Source of the DNA: Anabaena lutea FACHB-196
GTDB lineage: Bacteria; Cyanobacteriota; Cyanobacteriia; Cyanobacteriales; Nostocaceae
Direction: 5' to 3'
Length of the DNA: 64,000 nucleotides
Assembly (NCBI RefSeq): GCF_014698305.1
Contig: NZ_JACJST010000010.1
Span: forward strand, 124,001 to 188,000
Made by a program: the position numbers and the translations under genes. The notes under the pieces were generated by a model. That model saw nothing but the letters and a program-made list of their open reading frames with translations, was not told the DNA's origin and searched no databases. Shown here in pieces: positions 16,427 through 25,462 of the stretch. Position 1 is the stretch's first letter, and every line of letters starts with the position of its first letter.

Positions 16427-17362
16427 TTAAGTAACAGTTACCCAAAAATCAGCAGTAATAATTTTCCCGTTTCGATTAAACTGTCCCCACATTTTATATT
16501 TTCCCGGTTTTGGAAAACTGGTGATAAAATGAACTTCATGATCTGGAGTATTTTTCATAGCATGAGCATGGATATAGTCTGCTTGTGTTAACGGTGATGA
16601 TTGCTTAAGAATAACTAAATGTCCCCTTTCTCCTAAATAAGGTTTTAAATCTGTAGGTGGTTTTTTAGTTGCAGCATCCTGTAAATTAAAAATTAAATGC
16701 ACCTCTTGTCCAGCTTTAATGGTGGATTGAGATAACTTGAGATTAACTTGAGTATTATCAAAAGTTTTAGTAGTAGCTAAATCAATTTTTGGTTTAGCTG
16801 GTGATTGACCTGGAACTAGTGCTTTGAGGACTGACACTTGTTCTGCTTTTCCTGCTACTTTGTAATCACTGAAAAGAGTGTAATTAGACGAATAGGGAAA
16901 ATTAAATTGAACTTCAAAGCGTCCATTTCCTTTATATGCAGGATGAATATGTTGGAAAGATTGTAAATCATCACTAACGACAATTAAGTGCATTAATTCT
17001 TCTTGAAATTTGTCAAAATTAGCAATGGCTTTACCATTTTTGTCTTTTATTTCAATCGCTATAGGAACAGGAGTGTTAGGAGTTATTTTGCTGGGAAGGA
17101 TAAGCTTTGCAGTAGCGTTCGCAGGTTCTAACTGGGAATGACCATGCTCATCATGGGAGTCCCCCATATTATGTCCGTCATGAGGATTATCTTTTTCTTT
17201 TGGTTTTTTAGAATTCTCCATATTATGACCAGTATGGGGATTCGCATTACTTATGCTGGTGGGATTAGTGTCTGAAATTTCCCCAGATTTAACTTGTGAA
17301 GCACAACCTTGAGTCAATGCAAGAGTTGAAGTGATAGCCAGTGCAGTCAAAAAACTTTTCAT
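16427..17362 (-). CDS. His-rich metal-associated lipoprotein, copy 2
   Basis: A 311-aa lipoprotein from ATG 17362; an upstream in-frame start gives 29 extra residues that do not look like a signal peptide. The lipobox is LTQGC. A His/Asp/Gly-rich metal-binding-like tract contains NPHTGHNM, NPHDGHNMGDSHDEHGH and similar units. The beta-rich body has MHLIVVSDDLQSFQHIHP and ends KYKMWGQFNRNGKIITADFW. Paralogue of the gene at 13,332. It is the last gene of the CopB-CopA-type operon. Role in periplasmic metal binding is inferred. Confidence 0.78.
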   Translation of the reverse strand: MKSFLTALAITSTLALTQGCASQVKSGEISDTNPTSISNANPHTGHNMENSKKPKEKDNPHDGHNMGDSHDEHGHSQLEPANATAKLILPSKITPNTPVPIAIEIKDKNGKAIANFDKFQEELMHLIVVSDDLQSFQHIHPAYKGNGRFEVQFNFPYSSNYTLFSDYKVAGKAEQVSVLKALVPGQSPAKPKIDLATTKTFDNTQVNLKLSQSTIKAGQEVHLIFNLQDAATKKPPTDLKPYLGERGHLVILKQSSPLTQADYIHAHAMKNTPDHEVHFITSFPKPGKYKMWGQFNRNGKIITADFWVTVT

Positions 17363-17466
17363 TTTGATGAAAATAGTATTTGTGTGTAAAAATGTACGGT
17401 TGAAAAGTGAGATTGCCTCGAAAACTAGAATAATCAGTGTCGAAATCAAAGCATGATAAACACTAG

Positions 17467-17961
17467 TTAGCGATTAAAGTTGAAACGTCCGGTTGCTTGT
17501 TCGCCTTTAATATCTGCCGTAATTTTCACTTGATACTGACCAGATGCTTTTTCATTCAGTAGACCAGTATAGTGTTTATCCTTGGCATCATAAGTAAAAG
17601 GAATCGTCTTTTGTTGACCATCAGGTAGCTGCACTTGAGCCGTTACTTTTGCATTAGGTACTGTGGCGTGGTTATCACCTGTTTGCAAATATAAATCCAT
17701 GTGAGTTGCATTTGCTTCTTTTTCAGGAACAAATTCTAAATGATAGCTTCCTGTCTCTACAACTTGGCCTCCATGAGATGCACCATGTTCGCTATCTGTT
17801 TTAGTTGCTGGTGAGGCAGAAACAGATGGTGTTTGAGTAGTCGCCTTGGAAGCATCTGGACTATTTTCTGTATTAGCTGATTGATTAGCATTACTGCAAG
17901 ATCCTAAAAATAGTAGTCCCACACTTCCAAGAATAATTAAGCCAGATTTAAGTGATTTCAT
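17467..17961 (-). CDS. Small lipoprotein after the HME-RND pump (CopC position)
   Basis: A 164-aa lipoprotein from the ATG at 17961, which has GAGGAA upstream; longer in-frame extensions overlap the pump gene. The lipobox is FLGSC, followed by a Ser/Thr/Ala-rich linker and EHGASHGGQ. The C-terminal domain (about 75-164) is a beta-sandwich resembling FixH-like or YtkA-like domains. It lies 43 nt after the pump, the place taken by copC in Synechocystis copBAC. Homology to that protein was not tested. Confidence 0.72.
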   Translation of the reverse strand: MKSLKSGLIILGSVGLLFLGSCSNANQSANTENSPDASKATTQTPSVSASPATKTDSEHGASHGGQVVETGSYHLEFVPEKEANATHMDLYLQTGDNHATVPNAKVTAQVQLPDGQQKTIPFTYDAKDKHYTGLLNEKASGQYQVKITADIKGEQATGRFNFNR

Positions 17962-18004
17962 TGGTTTATTCCTCTTTGTATATATGTTTAGACGTTTTGA
18001 GTAG

Positions 18005-21000
18005 CTACATGTGCATAAAAAATTTCTCGTCTTTTGCTTTACTCTCCTCCGTTTTCTTGGGAAATAAATGTTTACCAAACTTGGCATACAAAGCAGGTAA
18101 AACAACCAAAGTTATCGCAGTTGATGTAAACAAACCACCAAAAACAACAATAGAAAGTGGTTGCAAAAGTTCTTGTCCTGGGCCACCTTGTAGTACCATT
18201 GGTGCTAGACCTAATGCAGAAGTCAAAGCTGTCATTAAAATCGCATTAAGTCGTTCCATTGAACCTTTAACAATAATTTCTTTTAACGGCATTCCTTCGG
18301 CAAATTTACTGTTATAGTTATCCACTAATAACAAACCATTGCGAGTTGCTACCCCAAACAAGGAAACAAATCCAACCAAAGACGCAACAGAAATCACGCC
18401 TCCAGTTAACGCTACTGCGATTACACCTCCTACCAAACCAATTGGTAAATTAATCATAATCATGATGGTAGAAGGTACAGATTTCACTGAAATATACATG
18501 AGAACTGTAATTGCCACAAATGCGATCGCACTGAACACCAGAATATTTTGGGTAGCGCGTTCTTCGGCTTCAAATTGACCTGCGTATTGGATAAAATAAC
18601 CCGCAGGCACTTGGACATTGCTTTTGACTTTGGCTTCAATCTCATTGACAATCGAGCGTAAATCCCTACCTTTAGCATTAGCTGAAACTACAATCAAACG
18701 GGAAACATTTTCACGATTAATTGTATTAGGCCCAGTACCATTGTCAATTATTGCCACATTACCTAAAGGAATTTTCTGTCCATTAGGGGTATCAATTAAT
18801 AAATCCCGAATGGTGGACAAATCTTGTCGTGCTTCCGGCTTTAACCACACTAAAAGGTCAAAGGATTGTTGATTTTCTAAAACTTGAGAAACGACTTGTC
18901 CGTTGAGTGCGGTTTCAATAATGCTAGAAATTTCTCCGACTGATAAACCGTAGCGACTAGCAGCATCTCGATCAAATTTAATTTGAATTTGTGGTATGGG
19001 GATTTGTGGTTCTAGCAATAAATCTACAACACCATCAATGGTTTTCATCTGTGCTTCTACTTGTTCGCCGATTTGGCGGAGTTGTGCTAAGTCTGAACCA
19101 AAAATTTTGACTGCGATCGCACTTCTTACCCCAGACAAAACTTCATCCATACGGTGGGAGATGAATCCGCCCACATTTGGTGCTGCTCCCGGTATCTTAT
19201 CAAACTCTTGCCGCAGCTTTTCTAAAGTCTTCGTGCGGTCTTTCATCCCCTCGTCACTAAGTTCAATATCAACGTGTGCAATATTCACACCTGCCGCATC
19301 GGCATCTCCCTCAGCACGTCCGGCTCGTGTTTGAATAAATTTAAAGCGTTTGTCATCTTTAAGCGCATCTTCTACTACATAACCGGCTTTTGTTGTCGCT
19401 TCTAAAGACACACCAGGATATAAAGTTAAAGTATTTACCATCGTTTGCTCTTGGAACTCTGGTAAAAAAGCTCTACCGAATGAAGGAATAACTGCGATCG
19501 CTGCTACGGTTAAAGCCAATGCAACACCAATGATTGGTAAAGAATTCCGAAAAGAAAAGTTGAGACAGTAGCTATAAATTGTCTTACATAATCTCGCCAA
19601 CCAAGGCTCTCTTTTTGCCACTTTGACATTAGGTAGTAAAATCGCACACAAAGCAGGGGAGACTAACAGCGATTCTAAACTAGAAATAACAACTATTACT
19701 AAATAAGAGATTCCCATTGGTGTAAAAATTCTTCCTTCTACACCTGGCAGAGTAAAAATTGGTGAAAAAACAATAATGCCAATAACAGTTGCACCAATCA
19801 ATGATTCTCGTACTTCTTTTGAACCTTCAAAAATAATTTCTAACGGTGGTAATGGATTGTCAGAAATTTTATTTTCTCGCAATCTTCTATAAGTATTTTC
19901 TCCATAAACAATAGCATCATCAATTGCCGTACCAATCGCTACTGCCAAACCTCCTAACGTCATGGTATTCAGTCCTATTCCCAACCAAGAAAGGGCTAGC
20001 AATCCAAACAGTAAAGTTAAGAAAAAATCTAGTAAGCATACTGCCAGAGTCCGCCAATTCATTAAAAAGGGAATAAGAATTATTGCCGCAATGATGCTAC
20101 CTTGAATTAATGATGAACTAACATTTTGAACCGAGGAATCAATATACCTATCTTGGCGAAATGTCGTGGTGATTTTAATCTCTGGTGGTAAACCAGCTTG
20201 AATTTCTTTCATTGCCGCTTCTATCGCACGGGAAACAGTGGGAGTATCTGCAAGCGGCTGTTTGTTAACCATTAAAATAATTGCTGGTTTACCATCAAAA
20301 CTACCATCACCCCGTTTAATCGCACCACCAATTTTCACATCTGCTACATCTTGTAGCCTCACCGGTACTCCGTTACGTGCAGTAATAGTTGATTTTTGCA
20401 AATCTGCAATTGATTCAATGCGTCCGATACCTCGAATTAATGTTTCTTTATCTGGTGTGATTAAATAACCGCCTGGTGCATTACCGTTAGCGGCTTTTGT
20501 AGCATTAGTAACTTGCTCTAAAGAAATATTAAAGGCTGCTAATTTTGCTGGGTCAACTAAAACTTGATATTGACGAGCATCACCACCAAAAACTACTACT
20601 TGGCTCACACCTGGAACAGCTAAAAGACGATTTGTGACTTGCCAATCAACAATTCGTCTAGCTCCCATCAAGTCAATTTTGGATTGAGAATTATTTTCTG
20701 ATTCGACTGTAAAAGCGTATTGAACAACTAAACCAACAGGTGAAGTAGTAGGAGAAATTTGCGGCGTTTCTACTCCTGGGGGAAGTTTGCTGGCTGCTTG
20801 TTGCAGTCGTTCAGTCACTAGCTGACGTGCTTGATAAATTTCTGTCCCCCAGTTAAAGATTACCCTCACGGCTGAAATTCCTGCTGCTGAGGATGAACGG
20901 ACTGCGGTTACTCCTGGTGTACCATTAATTGCACTCTCAATTGGTAAAGTTACTAAAGATTCAACTTCTTCCGGCGCGAGTCCCGGTGCTTCGGTTTGAA

Positions 21001-21145
21001 TTTCTACTTGGGGCGGTGCAAAGGGTGGTAGCACATCTAATGGCATTTGGGGAATGACGTAGAATGTCCACAATGCAGCGATCGCTGTAGCTAAGACAAC
21101 GAGCCAACGTCGGTCAATCACCCACCTGACGATGTTATTGAGCAT
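18005..21145 (-). CDS. Heavy-metal RND efflux pump (CusA/CzcA family, CopA-like)
   Basis: A 1046-aa inner-membrane HME-family RND pump, full length. It opens VRWVIDRRWLVVLAT, has the two periplasmic loops and twelve predicted helices. Helix 4 reads AIGTAIDDAIVYGEN, with two adjacent acidic residues followed by the HME-typical GEN. It lies directly behind its adaptor (9-nt gap). Synechocystis copBAC has the same order (adaptor, pump, small protein) and exports copper; substrate here is therefore probably copper or silver, by analogy. Confidence 0.92.
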   Translation of the reverse strand: MLNNIVRWVIDRRWLVVLATAIAALWTFYVIPQMPLDVLPPFAPPQVEIQTEAPGLAPEEVESLVTLPIESAINGTPGVTAVRSSSAAGISAVRVIFNWGTEIYQARQLVTERLQQAASKLPPGVETPQISPTTSPVGLVVQYAFTVESENNSQSKIDLMGARRIVDWQVTNRLLAVPGVSQVVVFGGDARQYQVLVDPAKLAAFNISLEQVTNATKAANGNAPGGYLITPDKETLIRGIGRIESIADLQKSTITARNGVPVRLQDVADVKIGGAIKRGDGSFDGKPAIILMVNKQPLADTPTVSRAIEAAMKEIQAGLPPEIKITTTFRQDRYIDSSVQNVSSSLIQGSIIAAIILIPFLMNWRTLAVCLLDFFLTLLFGLLALSWLGIGLNTMTLGGLAVAIGTAIDDAIVYGENTYRRLRENKISDNPLPPLEIIFEGSKEVRESLIGATVIGIIVFSPIFTLPGVEGRIFTPMGISYLVIVVISSLESLLVSPALCAILLPNVKVAKREPWLARLCKTIYSYCLNFSFRNSLPIIGVALALTVAAIAVIPSFGRAFLPEFQEQTMVNTLTLYPGVSLEATTKAGYVVEDALKDDKRFKFIQTRAGRAEGDADAAGVNIAHVDIELSDEGMKDRTKTLEKLRQEFDKIPGAAPNVGGFISHRMDEVLSGVRSAIAVKIFGSDLAQLRQIGEQVEAQMKTIDGVVDLLLEPQIPIPQIQIKFDRDAASRYGLSVGEISSIIETALNGQVVSQVLENQQSFDLLVWLKPEARQDLSTIRDLLIDTPNGQKIPLGNVAIIDNGTGPNTINRENVSRLIVVSANAKGRDLRSIVNEIEAKVKSNVQVPAGYFIQYAGQFEAEERATQNILVFSAIAFVAITVLMYISVKSVPSTIMIMINLPIGLVGGVIAVALTGGVISVASLVGFVSLFGVATRNGLLLVDNYNSKFAEGMPLKEIIVKGSMERLNAILMTALTSALGLAPMVLQGGPGQELLQPLSIVVFGGLFTSTAITLVVLPALYAKFGKHLFPKKTEESKAKDEKFFMHM

Positions 21146-21154
21146 TTTAAGTTA

Positions 21155-22837
21155 TTAAATATTATTGTCTGGTTGATCAAAGACAGCAGCAGAATTTGAT
21201 GTGGTTGGTTTTTTATGGTTATCAATATGAGTTTCAGTTTCATAAGTAAAGCCATCATATTCGGGATGACCAACTGATACAAAACGCTGACGTATGCGAC
21301 GACTTGACCAAAGACTACCTGCGGCAAAAGCAGCAACACCAACAAGTGTTATTCCTCCTATTCCCAATAACCACAAAGGTATAGGTAAGTTTGTTTTTGC
21401 TTGGGTTAATTCTGTGTTGGTATGTGTTTCATTTTTGTCTCCGGTTGCAGATTTGCTACCACCCCGCAATGATTGGGCGTAAAGTTGTGGTGCGCGTTGA
21501 GTAACAATCATATCTCCCTCAAACAAACCACTTTTGACCGCAACCATATCTCCAGAAGTTTGTCCTAAAGTTACTTCAGTGAACTGAAAAGCATTACCAT
21601 TTTGCAAATAGACAAGTTTTTTACCATTTGCGTCAACCACTGCTGAGGTAGGAATAGCTAAAGTAGCAGAGGAAGTTTGGTTTGTCAAAACTTCCAGTTG
21701 AGCAAACATTCCGGGTTTGAGTTGACCGCTTGAGTTATTCACCTGGGCTTGTACTGGTACAACTCGTGTTTCTCCTTCTACCGATGTCCCAATGCGAGAA
21801 ATTCGTCCTGAAAAGGTTCGTTCTGGTAGACTTGCAACTTTTAAAATAATTCTTTGACCAGTTCTGATGTTGCTGAAATCTTTTTCATAAATATTAGCTG
21901 TAGCAAATACCTGAGTGTCGTTGACAATCGTCATCAATTTACCACCAGCATCTTCAAAGGTTTGACCAATAGTGACTTCTCGATCTGCAACCTTACCAGA
22001 GATGGGAGCAGTGATTGTGACTAATCCCTTAGCATTAGCAAACGTTCCTACTTGAGCAAGTCGGGTTTGATAAATATTATTACTGCGACTAATATTTGAC
22101 TTTGCTAGTCCAACTGCTGCTTGAGCGCGTTTGAGTTGATTTTCTGCTTCAATAACTTCTCTACGGCTTTTGGCTTTGGTAAGTTCGGCTTTTGCTTGTG
22201 CTAACTGCGTTTGGGATTCTAAAGCATTGCGTCGAGGTAAAGCACCATCATCAGCCAACTGCTTATCTTTGTTGTATTTTTCTTGAGCAAATTCAACTTG
22301 ACTCTGTGCTTGGGCGATTTCCGCGTCAGCTATTTGTTGGTATTTTTGGTAATTCTGTTGAGCCAGTCTTAAGTCTGCTTGGGACTGCTGTAAATCAGCT
22401 TGAGCTTGTGCTAATTTTTCCTGAGATTCCACGCGCAATGTTACTAAGTCTGGGCTAGTGACAACAGCAACAGGTTGACCTTTTGTTACTGATGCACCAG
22501 GTTCTACCAATAATTCCACCACTTTCGCCCCGGCAATGGGGGTAGTTACTTCCACTTTTTGGCTGGGTAGAGTTTCGATTTGTCCAGTAGTTTTAATACC
22601 GATGGCTAACTGCTGACGTTTGACTGGCTCGACTTTAATTCCTAAGCGTTTGGCTGTGTCGGCATCAACCTGGATAGAATTACTAGTTTGAGTAGCTTCA
22701 CTTCCTCCTTGAAATTCGTTTCCATGTCCAGCATGAGCCAGAACAATTGTGGGACTTACTAATAACAGTAGGCTGAGGAATGTGCTAGAAACACAAAAAA
22801 TCGTTATGGGTGTTTGAGAACGCTCTGAGTTAGACAT
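21155..22837 (-). CDS. Heavy-metal RND adaptor (CusB/CzcB family, CopB-like)
   Basis: A 560-aa periplasmic adaptor. A signal sequence ends near LAHAGHG, a His-bearing N-terminus common in CzcB/CopB proteins. The VDADTAKRLGIKVEPV segment, lipoyl half motif, a long Gln/Ala coiled coil (about 135-255), TITAPISGKVADREV and beta-barrel domains follow in the usual order. Unusually, a C-terminal hydrophobic helix (about 487-510, PLWLLGIGGITLVGVAAF) and a basic tail are present, so both ends may be membrane-attached. First gene of the operon, with ATGAAAT repeats about 105 nt upstream. Confidence 0.9.
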   Translation of the reverse strand: MSNSERSQTPITIFCVSSTFLSLLLLVSPTIVLAHAGHGNEFQGGSEATQTSNSIQVDADTAKRLGIKVEPVKRQQLAIGIKTTGQIETLPSQKVEVTTPIAGAKVVELLVEPGASVTKGQPVAVVTSPDLVTLRVESQEKLAQAQADLQQSQADLRLAQQNYQKYQQIADAEIAQAQSQVEFAQEKYNKDKQLADDGALPRRNALESQTQLAQAKAELTKAKSRREVIEAENQLKRAQAAVGLAKSNISRSNNIYQTRLAQVGTFANAKGLVTITAPISGKVADREVTIGQTFEDAGGKLMTIVNDTQVFATANIYEKDFSNIRTGQRIILKVASLPERTFSGRISRIGTSVEGETRVVPVQAQVNNSSGQLKPGMFAQLEVLTNQTSSATLAIPTSAVVDANGKKLVYLQNGNAFQFTEVTLGQTSGDMVAVKSGLFEGDMIVTQRAPQLYAQSLRGGSKSATGDKNETHTNTELTQAKTNLPIPLWLLGIGGITLVGVAAFAAGSLWSSRRIRQRFVSVGHPEYDGFTYETETHIDNHKKPTTSNSAAVFDQPDNNI

Positions 22838-22941
22838 TGCGCTTGTTAGGTTTGTGAGTATGAAGCATCAGGACTTGGGAACGGTTAAAAGTGCTTTTAG
22901 GTTTAAGAAATACACTCTGATCACTAGTGTTTCATGTAGAG

Positions 22942-22959
22942 ATGAAATTAGGATGAAAT
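22942..22959 (-). promoter_or_regulatory. ATGAAAT direct repeat, site 4, before the CopB-like gene
   Basis: ATGAAAT at 22942 and 22953, 11 bp apart, about 105-122 nt before the adaptor start codon. Read on the minus strand it is ATTTCAT-N4-ATTTCAT. This is the best placed of the four sites for activating a metal efflux operon. Confidence 0.6.
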
Positions 22960-23133
22960 CACGTTGCTCCCTTCCAAACTTAGAGGAGTTTCATCAAAAT
23001 CTCCCAAGAAACTCTCACCTACCCTAACAAGGTTACTTTGCACAATTAACAAATACCTTATACAGCCATATTGCTTTTGACAATTGGTGATGGGTAGCTT
23101 ACTCAAAATACCCCTCTTCTGTCACTTTCCGAA

Positions 23134-23304
23134 TTAAGCAAGTAGTAAATGAACTTCCAATGCTAAGGAGAGTCCCGGTCGTTCTGCTTTTGCACCGCTT
23201 GTCCGGTCGGAGTAAATTTTCTCGCAACCAGCAAGCTGCAAAGCATCCATTTGCAGGTTCAGATTTTGGTCATCTGTTGAAATTCGGGCATAGCCTATCA
23301 ACAT
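23134..23304 (-). pseudogene. Truncated Tn3-type serine resolvase
   Basis: The first 50 or so residues of a serine recombinase are recognisable: MLIGYARISTDDQNLNLQ with the nucleophile serine, then AGCEKIYSDRTSGAKAERPGL. The reading frame leaves the family at ALEVHLLLA and stops, so the catalytic core and DNA-binding domain are gone. It is a stub of a transposon resolvase. Confidence 0.85.
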
Positions 23305-23461
23305 ACTTTGAACCACAACAAGTAAATAAACTCGTTACCTAACAGCATATTTTGCCTTTGATATAATTACCGAGTTTCTTTACTAAACTTGATTCCGGTT
23401 TTGGTTCTGCTTGATGGTAATAATAGGGGTAAAAAAAACGGTCGTTTCTTTTACCTTATAT

Positions 23462-23618
23462 AGTTGCAATTAATCCTGGCTGAAGCTCAAATAGTTTTGT
23501 TGATAAGTTGGAGCCTTTTTTGAGTAAACTGCTAAACAACGATTTAACAGGACTTTCGGTCAGTTGCAATTAATTCTGGCTGAAGTGTATTTATAGTTGC
23601 ATTTAATCCTGGTTTGAA
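23462..23618 (+). repeat. Three 24-nt direct repeats
   Basis: The unit AGTTGCAATTAATCCTGGCT plus GAAG occurs at 23462 and, with one change, at 23562; a more diverged copy lies at 23595 (AGTTGCATTTAATCCTGGTT). The first two starts are exactly 100 bp apart and all share one orientation. They could be element ends or recombination sites. Confidence 0.7.
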
Positions 23619-23760
23619 AATCCCTTGATTGCAGGTTTGACTGATTAGTATTGCAGGTCGCTACATCTACATCTACAGCTACTTTTATATAAAACTTTAA
23701 CTCTTGTAACATCTGCTTTATTTGTTCTGGTGTGGCACGAACTCTGATAATCTCTATCAA
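23560..23760 (-). pseudogene. N-terminal stub of a DUF5674 protein
   Basis: The first 34 residues (MIEIIRVRATPEQIKQMLQE onward to KVAVDVDVA) match the start of DUF5674 proteins. After that the frame runs into the repeat block and the family's conserved C-terminal part is absent, so the gene appears to have been cut by a rearrangement at about 23,655. Confidence 0.65.
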
Positions 23761-23809
23761 CTAAATCATTCCTTGTAAAATATTAATTATGCCATTTTTA
23801 TTACTATAA

Positions 23810-23986
23810 AATAACAGCATTTATAAAGATGATAATAGTTTCACTATCACCCTGGAAAATTCCCAAGTTCATGCTAATACTGTTTACCAATTCAATTTTA
23901 ACAGTAAAGATGAAATTGCAGATTTATGGGAGAAAGTTTCCCCTAAGAAAATCCTGCACAGTGTCCTCAATAAAGTTTTCCCCTAA
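23810..23986 (+). pseudogene. Open internal fragment of an unknown gene
   Basis: A stop-bounded 58-codon frame without a good start reads like real protein (FTITLENSQVHANTVYQFNF, then LWEKVSPKKILHSVLNKVFP). The 16-base string ending CCCCTAAGAAAAT is duplicated at its end (about 23936 and 23977), which introduces the stop. I do not recognise the family. Confidence 0.35.
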
Positions 23987-24063
23987 GAAAATTTTGGAGA
24001 GTGCAGTCTCAAAGGCGATAGCTGCGCTGTACTAAGTAAGTACGCGAACTTGCAACTCAATTT

Positions 24064-24081
24064 TGTGCGCCATGGCGCACA
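24064..24081. repeat. 18-bp perfect palindrome, copy 1
   Basis: TGTGCGCCATGGCGCACA, 8 nt past the stop codon of the minus-strand tyrosine recombinase. A second palindrome with the same frame, TGTGNNCCATGGNNCACA, and the same ATTTTGTG / CACATTT edges lies at 30403. Confidence 0.8.
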
Positions 24082-24088
24082 TTTCTCC

Positions 24089-25192
24089 TCAAAACCTCGG
24101 CAACACAGTCCCCGTTCCCGCATCCTTCTTAGAACGAACATAGGTTTTAGTAGTATCGCTCTTACTATGCCCCAACTGGTCTTGCACCTCAAACAGTGAT
24201 TTACTATCCACCGCCCGCGACGCGTGAGAATGGCGTAACCAGTGGCAAGAAAACTTCACCTTCGCCACCTCAGATATATCCTGAATCAACCTTTTAATCG
24301 CCCGGTCACTCAATGGCAAACCCCGCTTTTTCGGGTCAGGTGACAGATTCGGAAACACTGGCATCTTCTCACCTGCCATCCCCCGGTACTTCTTAAAGAT
24401 CAGCGAAGTCTGGTGGTCCAAACCAATCTCCCGGTACTTCCCCCCCTTCCCCCGAAACTTAATTGTGTAATATCCCCTATACCTATCTGACGGTATCGGG
24501 TCTGGCTGCCATTTAAAGTTGTGCCAATATAAACCCGGATAATCTTCCTTCGGCTGACCCGGTTTATCACCAGGAACCGTCACCCGACCAACCTCACCCA
24601 CCCGCATCCCACTATAAAAAAGCAAAGAAAAAACCAGCCAGTACTGCTCCCCCAACCGTTGGGCAACATCAGCCAACTGCGCCATCTCCCAATCTTCTAA
24701 ATAACGCTCTGCCTTCGGTAAGTCACTGAAATTATCGTAATTTATGGTACTTGCGATATTCCGTAAAAAATAGCCAACATTCTCCCCATGACCATAACTC
24801 CAAAGCGATCGCAACATTAGTACCTGGTTAGATTTAGTATAAGGGGAAACCTCACCCCAACTAGCAATAAATTCCAGTAACTTTGGTGGCTGAACCAGCC
24901 GTAAATCCCGTACACCTTGTTTTTCCAACCAAGCGAGTAATTTTTGACCAAAGCGATAGTATTTTCGCTTAGTTTGCTCACGGTTCTGTGACCCTGCCCA
25001 AGCCAAAATCAACTCCTCATCATTTGCTACAGCAGGTGTGCGGTAATAATATTGACGAATCACCTCCTCTACTAATTCGGCGGTAACAGATGCTGAAGTA
25101 TCACGAGATACAACTTTACTGGAGGAGGGAGGGAGAATTTCTACCGGGCTAACCTCAACATTAGTGATATCCATCTGGGAAATAACCATCAC
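24089..25192 (-). CDS. Tyrosine recombinase (phage-integrase family)
   Basis: A 367-aa site-specific recombinase. A SAM-like core-binding domain (about 38-150) precedes the catalytic domain. Catalytic residues are visible in order: Arg197 in SGMRVGEVG, a lysine in KFRGKGGKY, His317 and Arg320 in CHWLRHS, His342 in QLGHSKSDTT and Tyr351 in KTYVRS. The set is complete, so it should be active. It could resolve plasmid multimers or be an element integrase. ATG codons at residues 1, 2 and 7 leave the exact start open. Confidence 0.9.
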   Translation of the reverse strand: MMVISQMDITNVEVSPVEILPPSSSKVVSRDTSASVTAELVEEVIRQYYYRTPAVANDEELILAWAGSQNREQTKRKYYRFGQKLLAWLEKQGVRDLRLVQPPKLLEFIASWGEVSPYTKSNQVLMLRSLWSYGHGENVGYFLRNIASTINYDNFSDLPKAERYLEDWEMAQLADVAQRLGEQYWLVFSLLFYSGMRVGEVGRVTVPGDKPGQPKEDYPGLYWHNFKWQPDPIPSDRYRGYYTIKFRGKGGKYREIGLDHQTSLIFKKYRGMAGEKMPVFPNLSPDPKKRGLPLSDRAIKRLIQDISEVAKVKFSCHWLRHSHASRAVDSKSLFEVQDQLGHSKSDTTKTYVRSKKDAGTGTVLPRF

Positions 25193-25208
25193 ATGACAAC
25201 TAACATCT

Positions 25209-25245
25209 AGCTTCCTGGAAGGGAGCTTTCAGGAAGCTTTTATTT
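25209..25245 (+). terminator. Hairpin upstream of the recombinase
   Basis: AGCTTCCTG and CAGGAAGCT form a perfect 9-bp stem around a 12-nt loop, followed on the plus strand by TTTATTTTATT. No plus-strand gene ends just before it, so it may insulate the divergent regions or be a leftover. Confidence 0.5.
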
Positions 25246-25462
25246 TATTCTATCCTTCCGTGAATGTGCAGGGAACTTCATGTCTAAGAAAGCGTTCGCT
25301 CGTTGGGAATATTTGGTTAACGCACCAGATGGCTTTTGGTGCGTGTGGTTACGGTGAGCGCAGTGATTGCTCCCGTTGGTTTACGCCCGCAGTGCGATGG
25401 CGCGAAGCGCACTCTTTATTTCAATTGTTCTATAATTGCAAGTAAATCAGAGAAAGATAACG

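Larger units (their letters stand above)
23317..24088. other. 772-nt region of gene fragments and repeats
   Basis: This stretch between the resolvase stub and the recombinase holds no intact gene. It contains three related 24-nt direct repeats, a DUF5674 stub, an internal gene fragment and a palindrome, each listed separately. Confidence 0.7.

Noticed and set aside
23134-23304. Active serine resolvase
   Set aside because: Only about 50 N-terminal residues remain; the rest of the catalytic domain and the DNA-binding domain are missing.
23829-24035. 68-aa ORF with ATG start
   Set aside because: A different frame of the same stretch reads like real protein (listed as an internal fragment), so this one is probably a shadow.
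25260-25445. 61-aa ORF rich in Cys, Trp and Arg
   Set aside because: It lies in a cyanobacterial interspersed repeat (GCGTTCGCTCG, GCGCGAAGCGC) and has no ribosome binding site or protein-like composition.
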